From NCBI GenBank assembly GCA_040879025.1, contig JBBDLF010000001.1:1-64000 (forward strand): a stretch of 64,000 bases of DNA. Direction: 5' to 3'. This DNA is from JBBDLF01 sp040879025. GTDB taxonomy: Bacteria > Pseudomonadota > Gammaproteobacteria > Pseudomonadales > Pseudohongiellaceae. Numbering within the stretch: position 1 is the first letter of the stretch; each line of letters begins with the position of its first letter. A model generated the notes under the pieces. It was not told the origin of the DNA. It saw only the letters and a list, made by a program, of their open reading frames with translations, and searched no databases. Below are positions 41,916 to 49,373 of this stretch, one piece after another. Position numbers and translations under genes: made by a program.

Positions 41916-42359
41916 ATGCCCAGAGTAAAAATCAGTGCCCCTGATCAATTTATGTTCAGCATGGAGCGCGCGGTTGGCATCAGTGATGTAAATTACGCCA
42001 GACATCTCGACAGTGTCGCGATGGTAAAAATTCTCCACGAAGCGCGACTTCAGTTTCTGGCCAGCCTTGGCTTCACCGAGGCCAATATCTACGGATTGGG
42101 CATGGTAGTCACCGATATGGCCATCGATTACCGGTCTGAATCCTTTGCCAACGACCTGTTGATTATTGACGTGGGCATAAGCAAGATGAACAAGTACGGA
42201 TTCGACATCGGATTCCAGATAACCAACAGCGCCCTCGAAACCGTGGTCTCCAATGCGAAAATGGGTGTTGTCTTCTTTGATTTCGACAAGCATAAGATCG
42301 CGGAAATCCCGCGCGCATTCCGCGCGCTCATTGGACAGCCCGAGTCACGGGTAGCCTGA
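41916..42359 (+). CDS. 4HBT-family acyl-CoA thioesterase
   Basis: The 147-residue hot-dog protein contains the 4-hydroxybenzoyl-CoA thioesterase pattern: a DVNYARHLDSVAMVKILHEARLQFL segment with the central long helix, VVTDMAIDYRSESFANDLLIIDVGISKMNKYGF strands and VFFDFDKHKIAEIP at the end. It likely hydrolyses an acyl-CoA; substrate unknown. AAGGAGAAG precedes the start. It lies 72 bp upstream of lptF and is possibly cotranscribed. Confidence 0.88.
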   Translation: MPRVKISAPDQFMFSMERAVGISDVNYARHLDSVAMVKILHEARLQFLASLGFTEANIYGLGMVVTDMAIDYRSESFANDLLIIDVGISKMNKYGFDIGFQITNSALETVVSNAKMGVVFFDFDKHKIAEIPRAFRALIGQPESRVA

Positions 42360-42431
42360 TTCTCTCCCCGGGCGGCCCTGCGCTATAGCAGCTTTTGTCG
42401 CGGATTGGCCGGCAACCCCCGGGAATAGACA

Positions 42432-43541
42432 GTGATCATATTTCGCTACCTCAGCAAGCAAATCCTCCAGGTTATGGCAGCGGTCACGGTGATTTTGCTG
42501 GTCGTGGCGCTGACGCAGCGTTTCATTCAGTATCTGGGACAGGCCGTGGCCGGCGAACTGGCATCGAATGTGCTGGCGTTGCTCATGCTCTACCGGCTGC
42601 CTGATTTTCTTTTGGTCATTCTGCCGCTGGCATTCTTCCTCGGCATTCTTCTGGCGTACGGGCGCATGTATGCCGAGAATGAAATGACGGTGCTGGTTGC
42701 CAGCGGCCTGAGTCAGAAAAAACTACTGGGTTTGACGATGGCCAGCGCCGCAATCATGGTGGGGGTCATTACCCTGCTAAGCCTGCATACCGCCCCATGG
42801 GGCATTGGTCATACCGAACGGTTAAAACAGTCCCAGGAAGAATTGACTGAACTCGACTTGATTGTGGCCGGACAGTTCCAGTCCTTCGCTGACGGTAATC
42901 GTGTGACCTATGCCGAGCAAATTGGTTCAACCGACCGCGGTCGTCAATTGGACCAGGTGTTCGTCGCGCTCAGGGGCGATGAAAGCAGCGATGGTGAACG
43001 CAGCATCCGCATTATTCTTTCTGATTCAGCGCGCCCGGAAGTGGACGAAGCCAGCGGCCGGCGCTTCATGCGGCTGGACAACGTGTTGCAGTACGAGGGA
43101 ATTCCCGGCGAGGCCCGGTTGAGCGTGGGACAGTTTGATGTGCAATCGATACTGTTGCCGGAGCCGGCGGCGTTTGAAGCCATTGACGAGGAAAGGGCAG
43201 TGCCGACCATGGATCTGCTGTCCGCTTCGTCTCTGGAGTTGCAGGCTGAACTGCAATGGCGGATCTCGCTTATCCTGATTGTACCGGTGATTACCCTGAT
43301 TGCCGTTCCCCTGAGCAAGGTCAGTCCCCGTGCCGGCCGCTACAGCAAGCTGGTACCGGCCACACTGCTTTACGCCAGTTACTACATCCTGCTGCAGGTG
43401 TCCCGTGACCTGGTCGCCGATGGCAGCCTGCCACCGGCCGTTGGGCTGTGGTGGGTCCATGTGGCTTATGCAGTACTCGGCATCATGGCCTACAGAAACA
43501 CGTTAATGCCGACATTTCAGATCAGGCGCGCCCGTGGGTAA
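42432..43541 (+). CDS. lptF: LPS export permease LptF
   Basis: The 369-residue protein has the LptF/YjgP layout: MIIFRYLSKQILQVMAAVTVILLVVALTQRFIQYLG at the N-terminus with TM1, two further helices by residue 110, a periplasmic jellyroll-like domain (about 125-255) and three helices at the C-terminus. With LptG and LptB it extracts lipopolysaccharide from the inner membrane. It overlaps lptG by 8 bp and is divergent from pepA, the conserved arrangement. Start codon GTG 42432. Confidence 0.95.
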   Translation: MIIFRYLSKQILQVMAAVTVILLVVALTQRFIQYLGQAVAGELASNVLALLMLYRLPDFLLVILPLAFFLGILLAYGRMYAENEMTVLVASGLSQKKLLGLTMASAAIMVGVITLLSLHTAPWGIGHTERLKQSQEELTELDLIVAGQFQSFADGNRVTYAEQIGSTDRGRQLDQVFVALRGDESSDGERSIRIILSDSARPEVDEASGRRFMRLDNVLQYEGIPGEARLSVGQFDVQSILLPEPAAFEAIDEERAVPTMDLLSASSLELQAELQWRISLILIVPVITLIAVPLSKVSPRAGRYSKLVPATLLYASYYILLQVSRDLVADGSLPPAVGLWWVHVAYAVLGIMAYRNTLMPTFQIRRARG

Positions 43542-44610
43542 AATCGACCGGCATATCGCTATTACCGTGATGCTCGCGATGCTGGTGGTGGTTGCGCTGA
43601 TGTCCATGGTTGACCTGATTTTCACCTTGGCGGAAGAACTGGCGGACACCGATGAGGATTACACCGCGGCCAGGGCCTCGTTGTTTGTTCTGCAGACAAT
43701 GCCGAGCAAAATCTACGAGTTGTTGCCATTTACCGCACTCGGCGGTGCGCTGATAGGTCTCGGCATTCTGGCTTCACAAAATGAACTTACGGTGATCCAG
43801 GCATCGGGTGTTCCTACGTGGCGCATCGTGTGGTCGGTCATGCAACCCACGTTGGCGGTTATGCTGCTGAGCCTGATGCTGGGAGAAACCATTGCACCGC
43901 AACTTGAGCAGACGGCCCAAAGCCGCAAGTCCGTGCTGCAAAGCGGAGGCCAAGCGATAAACAACGCGGGTGGCAACTGGCAGAAATTCGGCAATGAGTT
44001 CGTGCATATTAATGCAATCGCCCCCGGGGGCGAGGAATTGTTCGGCGTCACCCGCTACCGTCTGGATGAAAATCGCCAGTTGGTCTCCAGCAGTTTCGCC
44101 GAGTCCGCCCGCTACAGGCGCCGTGGCGAGGCCAGTTACTGGGAGCTGTCCAGCGTCAGTGAAACCCTTATCGCACCCGGAGAAGTGAATACACGGCAGC
44201 ATCCGCAGCTGGACTGGCCGGTGGACCTGTCTCCTGAATTATTGAGCGTGCTGCTGGTGGAGCCTGACCGGCAATCCATCAGCGGTTTGTATCGCTTCGC
44301 CAATTTCTTCGAATCCGAAGGCCTGGAAGCGGGCAGTTACTACCTCGCCTTCTGGAAAAAGCTTCTGCAACCCCTGGCCACGGCGGCCCTGGTGCTGCTG
44401 GCTGTTTCATTCGTGTTCGGGCCGTTGCGTTCCGTCAGCGCGGGTTTCCGGGTCTTCATCGCCATCTGCATCGGTCTGGGATATACCATTGTCCAGAAGC
44501 TGATGGAACCCGCCAGCCTGCTTTATGGCTTCAGTCCCCTGATCGCGGTGCTCCTTCCCATCCTGATCAGCTTGATTATCGGCGCCACCATGCTTCGCCG
44601 CGTACGCTGA
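43534..44610 (+). CDS. lptG: LPS export permease LptG
   Basis: The 358-residue protein is the LptG/YjgQ partner: MGKIDRHIAITVMLAMLVVVALMSMVDLIFTLAEEL at the start, LPFTALGGALIGLGILASQNELTVIQASG in the first membrane bundle, a periplasmic domain (about 130-260) and C-terminal helices including VFGPLRSVSAGFRVFIAICIGLGY. GTG 43534 overlaps lptF by 8 bp. Together they form the transmembrane part of the LPS-export ABC transporter. Confidence 0.95.
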   Translation: MGKIDRHIAITVMLAMLVVVALMSMVDLIFTLAEELADTDEDYTAARASLFVLQTMPSKIYELLPFTALGGALIGLGILASQNELTVIQASGVPTWRIVWSVMQPTLAVMLLSLMLGETIAPQLEQTAQSRKSVLQSGGQAINNAGGNWQKFGNEFVHINAIAPGGEELFGVTRYRLDENRQLVSSSFAESARYRRRGEASYWELSSVSETLIAPGEVNTRQHPQLDWPVDLSPELLSVLLVEPDRQSISGLYRFANFFESEGLEAGSYYLAFWKKLLQPLATAALVLLAVSFVFGPLRSVSAGFRVFIAICIGLGYTIVQKLMEPASLLYGFSPLIAVLLPILISLIIGATMLRRVR

Positions 44611-44662
44611 CGGGAAAGGGGATCGCCGCATTCTCCCGCCCTTTGCCCAAAGCAGTCGGCTG

Positions 44663-44691
44663 TTGACTAACTTTGTATTGCAAAGTACACT
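44663..44691 (+). promoter_or_regulatory. Promoter with embedded palindromic operator; probable leaderless transcript
   Basis: The -35 box TTGACT (44663-44668) and -10 box TACACT (44686-44691) are separated by exactly 17 bp. That spacer is nearly filled by the dyad ACTTTG-N5-CAAAGT (44670-44686). Transcription would begin near 44698-44699, the A of the start codon, so the mRNA should be leaderless. A similar dyad lies at 45679-45695 after the regulator gene. A repressor bound here would block RNA polymerase directly; the wH regulator encoded at 45276-45653 is the natural candidate. Confidence 0.7.
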
Positions 44692-44698
44692 GTGACAA

Positions 44699-45283
44699 AT
44701 GGCCGATTCAGACAATTCAAGCTCTCTGGGCAACCGCGCGGCCGGTGATCTGCGGCTCATCCGGTCGCTCATGCAACGCTCCGCGGTAATCGTACCTATG
44801 CCGGGATGGGGTCTGTTCACGGTGGGAGTCATCGGCTCGGTGACGGCCGTGTTGACTCGCGATATCAGCGGAATCGGTTGGTTGTTGAGGTGGTTTGGCG
44901 CGGCTGGCTCAGCCACGGCGGTGGCTTTGTTGACATCCGCGGTCCAGTCACGCAAGTCCGGCCGCAGCGTGTTGACCGGCAGCTATTCCCGTTTTTGGCT
45001 GGGCCTGCTACCGGCTTTTTTCGCCGCCGGTATATTGACACTGTTGCTGGTACGCACGAACCAGGAGCAATGGCTGCCGGGGCTGTGGCTTTTGCTCTAC
45101 GGGGTTGGTCTGCTGGCTGCCGGGAGCCAGTGCATTCGCCTGATCAGTTGGATGGGCGCCAGCTTTCTGATACTGGGCGCGGTTGCGCTCTTTCTTCCCT
45201 GGCCGAATCTGATGATGGGAGCCGGTTTCGGTCTTACCCATATGGTATTTGGCCTCTTGATCACGAGAGTACATCATGACTGA
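44699..45283 (+). CDS. Six-helix membrane protein, first gene of a regulator operon
   Basis: The 194-residue protein has hydrophobic segments at about residues 36-52, 59-80, 98-120, 127-143, 147-165 and 169-189, with basic loops. No family is firmly recognised. There is no ribosome-binding site, and the promoter's predicted start coincides with the ATG. It overlaps the winged-helix regulator gene by 8 bp and forms one transcript with it. Membrane protein plus cognate regulator is a common pairing with DUF4153-type proteins such as the one encoded at 45844; function unknown. Confidence 0.72.
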   Translation: MADSDNSSSLGNRAAGDLRLIRSLMQRSAVIVPMPGWGLFTVGVIGSVTAVLTRDISGIGWLLRWFGAAGSATAVALLTSAVQSRKSGRSVLTGSYSRFWLGLLPAFFAAGILTLLLVRTNQEQWLPGLWLLLYGVGLLAAGSQCIRLISWMGASFLILGAVALFLPWPNLMMGAGFGLTHMVFGLLITRVHHD

Positions 45284-45653
45284 GACTGCGACAGCCAGAA
45301 AGCTCAACTCCGCCTTGCTTGCCATCAAGACCATCAGTGGGGGCAGCACTGGAGAAGGCGTCAATCGCCTTATCTATGAACGCCTGCGGCTGGCCATTGT
45401 CAGCGCGCTGGCAGTGCAGGACGCGCTGAGTTTCTCCGAGTTGAAATCGTTGCTGGACACAACTGATGGTAACTTGTCCATGCACGCGCGCAAACTGGAA
45501 GAGGCGAAACTGATTCGCTGCAAAAAAACCTTCAGTGAACGCACGCCGAGAACTGAATACAGCCTGACCCCCAAGGGTCGCAAAGCCCTGGAGGTGTATC
45601 TCACCCATATGGAAAATCTGGTCAACTCAATGAAGGAACCACCCCGCATCTGA
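45276..45653 (+). CDS. Winged-helix transcriptional regulator (HTH_34-like)
   Basis: The 125-residue protein is a compact winged helix: LIYERLRLAIVSALAVQDALSFSELKSLLDTTDGNLSMHARKLEEAKLIRCKKTFSERTPRTEYSLTPKGRKALEVYLTHME, where the second and third helices and the wing are clear, followed by a short C-terminal helix for dimerisation. This is the MarR/PadR-like wHTH group often paired with membrane proteins. It overlaps the upstream gene by 8 bp. ACTTTG/CAAAGT dyads precede the operon (44670-44686) and the following genes (45679-45695), suggesting it controls both. Confidence 0.85.
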   Translation: MTETATARKLNSALLAIKTISGGSTGEGVNRLIYERLRLAIVSALAVQDALSFSELKSLLDTTDGNLSMHARKLEEAKLIRCKKTFSERTPRTEYSLTPKGRKALEVYLTHMENLVNSMKEPPRI

Positions 45654-45678
45654 GGCCCAACCCTTTTTTTTCATCTCA

Positions 45679-45695
45679 ACTTTGCATTACAAAGC
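45679..45695 (+). promoter_or_regulatory. Second ACTTTG/CAAAG operator-like dyad
   Basis: ACTTTGCATTACAAAGC repeats the operator at 44670-44686 with the same 5-bp spacing between half-sites (CTTTG-N5-CAAAG). It begins 26 bp after the regulator's stop codon and ends 9 bp before the start codon at 45705, a position that would allow direct repression. A -10-like box is not obvious here, so the promoter is weaker or differs from the first copy. Confidence 0.55.
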
Positions 45696-45704
45696 TGATT
45701 CACC

Positions 45705-46226
45705 ATGACGAAACGATCAAACAGAATACACATTAATATCTACGTGCAAACCAGCATCATTACCACGCTTACACTGGCTGCCCTGGTGGTGATCTTTTTC
45801 TGGTCGGCCCGCATGGACAATTCTGGAAATACGGAGACGGAAAATGCACAGCAATCCCGTTATTGGCGCTCTGCCGGATTTACACACGTTGGAATGTCTT
45901 TACCAGCAGGATCCCGAAGCATTCAGCCGGCACTTGGACCAGGCTCTGCAACTTCATCCCCATGCGCAGGTTTTGCATTTCTGGCACACCCGGTTGTACT
46001 GGAACCGGGAGAACAGCCAGGCACACGCCCAGACCGGCAGCGCGCAGGTATTCAGGTCACTGCTCTTTGTCATTATCCTTGGGCTGGTGGCAACGATGAT
46101 GGTCAAGCTGCCTTCCTTGCTGCCGCTGGACCCCGAATGGTACTACCCGCGATTCGCGCCCTTCATCGTATTGACTGCACTGATTGTCTGGTTTTGCCGG
46201 CAGGAGAAATCCTTTCGTCACCCTGA
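45705..46226 (+). CDS. Short membrane-anchored ORF overlapping the DUF4153 gene (uncertain)
   Basis: The first 45 residues (MTKRSNRIHINIYVQTSIIT..., one membrane helix at about 17-34) look like real protein, and the start lies 9 bp after an operator dyad. From residue 47 onward the frame runs inside the DUF4153 gene in another phase and has no protein-like features, so the stated end may not be biologically meaningful. It may serve mainly to bring ribosomes to the GGAGACGGAAAATG start at 45844, which lies inside it. An alternative is a frameshifted N-terminus of the following gene. Confidence 0.35.
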   Translation: MTKRSNRIHINIYVQTSIITTLTLAALVVIFFWSARMDNSGNTETENAQQSRYWRSAGFTHVGMSLPAGSRSIQPALGPGSATSSPCAGFAFLAHPVVLEPGEQPGTRPDRQRAGIQVTALCHYPWAGGNDDGQAAFLAAAGPRMVLPAIRALHRIDCTDCLVLPAGEILSSP

Positions 46227-47112
46227 TGGAGTTCTGCTGACGGGGATTCTTGGGGTGGGGGCCTTATTGCTTGTGTTGCCTGATTACAGGGGTTCAGCCT
46301 CCGCAACCATGGCGTTGATTCATGTACCACTCATCCTCTGGTGCGGGCTGGGCTTGGCTTTTACCCGCGATCAATGGCGCGGCGACAGTCAGCGGCTCGC
46401 GTTTATCCGCTACAACGGCGAACTGCTGGTCTATGTTGCGCTGCTTCTGCTGGGTGGCATAGTGATGACCGCCTGCACAGTGGCGCTGTTCGGCGTCACC
46501 GGAGTGGATATCGAGCAGTGGTATCTGAGGAATGTGGTGGTGGCCGGAGTGGTCAGTGCGCCACTGGTTGCCACTTTCATCTATGAGGTGTTGCTGCGAA
46601 GAGACAGCCGTATCGCCAGCCTCATCGCCCGCATCTTTGCACCGCTGTTTCTGGTCACCGTCTGTGGATACCTGATCGCGATGTCGATCGGTCAAAACAG
46701 TCCCTACACCGATCGTGATTTTCTTATAACCTTCAACGCACTGCTGTTGCTGGTTCTGGGCATAACGGTGTTCAGCGTCAGCGACCGCGGGGATCAGCGC
46801 TCTTCCCTGCCGATGGATGCCGTTAACCTGTTGTTGATTTCAGTCACACTGCTGATCGACGCGGTGGCTCTGTCGGCCATTGTGTTCCGGCTCGCGGAGT
46901 ACGGAATGACACCCAACCGCTTTGTGGTACTCGGCGCCAATTTACTGATTTTTGTTCACCTGTGTCTGCTGCTGCAGGCCTACTGGCGGACCTTGCGGAC
47001 TACCCAGCGGCACCAGGAACTGGTGAAGGCCGTAACCGGTTTTCTGCCGGTGTACGGTGCCTGGGCGGTGTTTGTGGTTGTGGGGGTTCCGGTGATATTT
47101 TGGGGGAGCTAG
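45844..47112 (+). CDS. DUF4153-type multi-pass membrane protein
   Basis: The 422-residue protein has a short cytoplasmic N-terminal region (about 60 residues, with a helical ECLYQQDPEAFSRHLDQALQ stretch), then about ten membrane helices. Blocks such as RYNGELLVYVALLLLGGIVMTACTVALFG, ISLIARIFAPLFLVTVCGYLIAM-like sequences and DRDFLITFNALLLLVLGITVFSVSDR match the DUF4153 pattern. Its role is unknown; such genes commonly accompany small winged-helix regulators. It starts at ATG 45844 behind GGAGACGG, inside the preceding short frame, and is convergent with the RDD gene. Confidence 0.8.
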   Translation: MHSNPVIGALPDLHTLECLYQQDPEAFSRHLDQALQLHPHAQVLHFWHTRLYWNRENSQAHAQTGSAQVFRSLLFVIILGLVATMMVKLPSLLPLDPEWYYPRFAPFIVLTALIVWFCRQEKSFRHPDGVLLTGILGVGALLLVLPDYRGSASATMALIHVPLILWCGLGLAFTRDQWRGDSQRLAFIRYNGELLVYVALLLLGGIVMTACTVALFGVTGVDIEQWYLRNVVVAGVVSAPLVATFIYEVLLRRDSRIASLIARIFAPLFLVTVCGYLIAMSIGQNSPYTDRDFLITFNALLLLVLGITVFSVSDRGDQRSSLPMDAVNLLLISVTLLIDAVALSAIVFRLAEYGMTPNRFVVLGANLLIFVHLCLLLQAYWRTLRTTQRHQELVKAVTGFLPVYGAWAVFVVVGVPVIFWGS

Positions 47113-47168
47113 CGCCAACGGTTCCCCGCCGCCCGTTTGCCAATTGAAAAACGGACGCCGGGTTTTCT

Positions 47169-47627
47169 TTATTTGAACGGGCTGAAGTCTTTCGGCAGAA
47201 CAACCACCCGGGAGCCGGAAAGTTTGTCGTGCAGGGCATCGCCGCCGGGATCGCGGTAGATCCAGAGGTAGCCGACGCCGAACAGGAAGAATGCAGGCCA
47301 CGCCAGCGCAAAACGGATCAGTGCCTGCCGCAGGTTCAACCGCCTGCCGTGAGGATCCTGAACCCGCAGGCGCCAGGCGATCATGCCGAGAGTCTGGCCA
47401 CCCGCGCACCAGAAGCCGACATAGAAAGCGGCGGTGCCCGCCACCATGCAGAGGAACAGCAGATTGCTCAGTATCGGGCTCGACTGCACATTGGCATTGC
47501 CGAACACGAAATTGAATGTGATCCCCACCATCCAGAGTACCGCCGCGACCAGAAAGACGTCGTAGAGCAGGGCGGCCAGCCTGCGCAAGAGACCGGCCGT
47601 CGGATAGTCTCGCGCCTCGTTACCCAA
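47169..47627 (-). CDS. RDD-family membrane protein
   Basis: The 152-residue protein has the RDD signature AGLLRRLAALLYD near the N-terminus and GGQTLGMIAWRLRVQDPHGRR in the middle, with three or four membrane helices. RDD proteins are small membrane proteins, some with sodium/proton antiport activity; role here unknown. The only plausible start is TTG 47627, which lies in a remnant of a REP-like repeat. The pntB stop codon is in the same frame four codons upstream, so translation may be coupled. It may be the last gene of the pnt transcript. Confidence 0.78.
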   Translation of the reverse strand: MGNEARDYPTAGLLRRLAALLYDVFLVAAVLWMVGITFNFVFGNANVQSSPILSNLLFLCMVAGTAAFYVGFWCAGGQTLGMIAWRLRVQDPHGRRLNLRQALIRFALAWPAFFLFGVGYLWIYRDPGGDALHDKLSGSRVVVLPKDFSPFK

Positions 47628-47644
47628 TGGGACAGGACACTAGG
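47626..47644. repeat. Degenerate REP-like arm at the pntB/RDD junction
   Basis: AATGGGACAGGACACTAGG matches one arm of the perfect palindrome at 9934-9959 (AATGGGACCGGACACCAGG) with two differences over 19 bp. It contains the pntB stop codon (CTA, 47640-47642 on the plus strand) and borders the TTG start of the RDD gene. Only one arm is recognisable. It shows this repeat family is present at several loci and can lie at a gene boundary. Confidence 0.55.
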
Positions 47645-49067
47645 AAAGTTCCTTGATCGACTGGATCAGTTCACTGGCCGCTTTCTGACCATCGCCGAAC
47701 AGCATGCGGGTGTTGTCGGCGAAAAACAGCGAATTTTCCACGCCGGAAAAACCCGTGCCGCGACCGCGCTTGATGACGATTACATTGTCAGCTTCGGAGG
47801 CGTGAAGGATCGGCATACCGTACAGGGGGCTGGCGGAGTCGTTCTTTGCGGCGGGATTGACCACGTCATTGGCGCCAATGACAAGCGCGACCGTGGTTTT
47901 CTTGAAGTCGGCGTTGATATCTTCCATGTCATAAATCATGTCATAAGGCACGCCGGCTTCAGCCAGCAGCACATTCATATGCCCCGGCATGCGGCCGGCC
48001 ACCGGGTGAATGGCAAACTTTACCGCGACTCCGTGTTCCTGAAGCAACTGGGCCAGTTCCCATATCTTGTGCTGCGCCTGGGCAACGGCCATGCCGTAAC
48101 CGGGAATGACGACAACCTGGTTGGCGTAAGCCATCATGATGCCCGCGTCCTGGGCCTGAATCTCCCTCATGCTGCCACCCGTGCCGCCCGCTCCATCGCC
48201 GCCACCGCTGTCCGAACCGAAGCCGACAAATACGTTCAGGACCGAACGGTTCATCGCGACAGCCATCAGGTGGGTCAGCAAACTGCCGGCCGAACCGACC
48301 ACGATACCGGCGATGATCATTGCTGCGTTACCCAAGACATAGCCTTCGAAGCCTACCGCCAGTCCGGTGAGCGCATTGAACAGGGAAATGATGACCGGCA
48401 TGTCGGCGCCGCCAACGGGAATGGTAATAAATATTCCCAGTACCAGTGCGAATCCGAAAAACACCATCACCGGCATCAGGGATACGGAGGTGTAGATGCT
48501 CACCGCAAACGCTACAGTCGCTACCGCGATCAACGCGTTGACCCAGTGTTGTTGCGGCAGCAGCTTATTGCGTGACAGCCGGCCATCCAGCTTGGCCCAG
48601 GCGATGATGCTGCCACTGAAGGCCACGGTACCGATCAGCGCGCCGAGAATGGCAAGTATTGCCACATCCGGCCCCAGCGCGTCGCCAATGTGGGCGGCTG
48701 AACCTTCGGCTACTTCGGCCTGCGCCTTGAGAAGTTCGACCGCGGCAATGGTGGCGGCGGCACCGCCGCCCATGCCGTTGTACATCGCGATCATCTGCGG
48801 CATATCGGTCATCGCGACGCGCTTACCGGTGTGCCAGGCATAACCGCCGCCGACTGCGATGGCCACAATGATGAGGGCTATATTAGTGACCGCACGTTCA
48901 TTATCCAGAATTTCCGGAATCAGAAACGTGACAAGCGTTGCCAGTAACATGCCCGCGCCGGCCCAGATAATGCCGCGTCTGGCAGTCACTGGTGAACTCA
49001 TCTGTTTCAGGCCCAGAATAAAAAGCGCTGCGGCGGCAAAATAGCTTCCCTGAATCAGAATCGTCAT
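47640..49067 (-). CDS. pntB: NAD(P) transhydrogenase beta subunit
   Basis: The 475-residue protein has the PntB arrangement: about nine membrane helices (residues 5-270) including GGAAATIAAVELL and GGADMPVIISLFNALTGLAVG, then a C-terminal NADP(H) domain with GYGMAVAQAQHKI, GVKFAIHPVAGRMPGHMNVLLAEAGVPYD, VVNPAAK and KRGRGTGFSGVEN. With PntAA and PntAB it couples hydride transfer between NADH and NADP+ to proton flow. Its ATG immediately follows the pntAB stop. Its stop codon lies in a degenerate REP-like arm. Confidence 0.96.
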   Translation of the reverse strand: MTILIQGSYFAAAALFILGLKQMSSPVTARRGIIWAGAGMLLATLVTFLIPEILDNERAVTNIALIIVAIAVGGGYAWHTGKRVAMTDMPQMIAMYNGMGGGAAATIAAVELLKAQAEVAEGSAAHIGDALGPDVAILAILGALIGTVAFSGSIIAWAKLDGRLSRNKLLPQQHWVNALIAVATVAFAVSIYTSVSLMPVMVFFGFALVLGIFITIPVGGADMPVIISLFNALTGLAVGFEGYVLGNAAMIIAGIVVGSAGSLLTHLMAVAMNRSVLNVFVGFGSDSGGGDGAGGTGGSMREIQAQDAGIMMAYANQVVVIPGYGMAVAQAQHKIWELAQLLQEHGVAVKFAIHPVAGRMPGHMNVLLAEAGVPYDMIYDMEDINADFKKTTVALVIGANDVVNPAAKNDSASPLYGMPILHASEADNVIVIKRGRGTGFSGVENSLFFADNTRMLFGDGQKAASELIQSIKELS

Positions 49068-49373
49068 CTACTTGTCCTCGCGCAGGGATGGTTTCTTGCT
49101 GGGCTTGAACATTTCCAGCATCCGTTCGGTGACCACGTAACCGCCCACGGCATTGCCCGCACCCAATAACACGGCGATAAATCCGATAGTCTGCTCAATG
49201 GGCGTCTCGGCGATACCCAGAGCGAACATGGCGCCGACAAGCACGATGCCGTGAACGAAATTTGAGCCGGACATCAGCGGTGTATGCAGAATTACCGGAA
49301 CCCGGCTGATAATCTCGAAACCGGTGAACCCGGCCAGCAGAAAGATATACAGTGCCGCCAGACCTTCAATCAT
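49068..49373 (-). CDS. pntAB: NAD(P) transhydrogenase alpha subunit, membrane part
   Basis: The 101-residue protein corresponds to the C-terminal membrane part of PntA, encoded separately here: LAALYIFLLAGFTGFEIISRVPVILHTPLMSGSNFVHGIVLVGAMFAL, three helices. It overlaps pntAA by 4 bp and abuts pntB, giving the split-alpha three-subunit enzyme common in alphaproteobacteria and some gammaproteobacteria. Confidence 0.94.
   Translation of the reverse strand: MIEGLAALYIFLLAGFTGFEIISRVPVILHTPLMSGSNFVHGIVLVGAMFALGIAETPIEQTIGFIAVLLGAGNAVGGYVVTERMLEMFKPSKKPSLREDK

Noticed and set aside
41744..41944. 66-codon frame before the thioesterase gene
   Set aside because: Overlaps the start of the thioesterase gene, lacks a ribosome site and shows no protein family features.
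47229..48575. 448-codon open frame antisense to pntB and the RDD gene
   Set aside because: It crosses two well-supported genes on the other strand and looks like low-complexity histidine/glutamine-rich noise.
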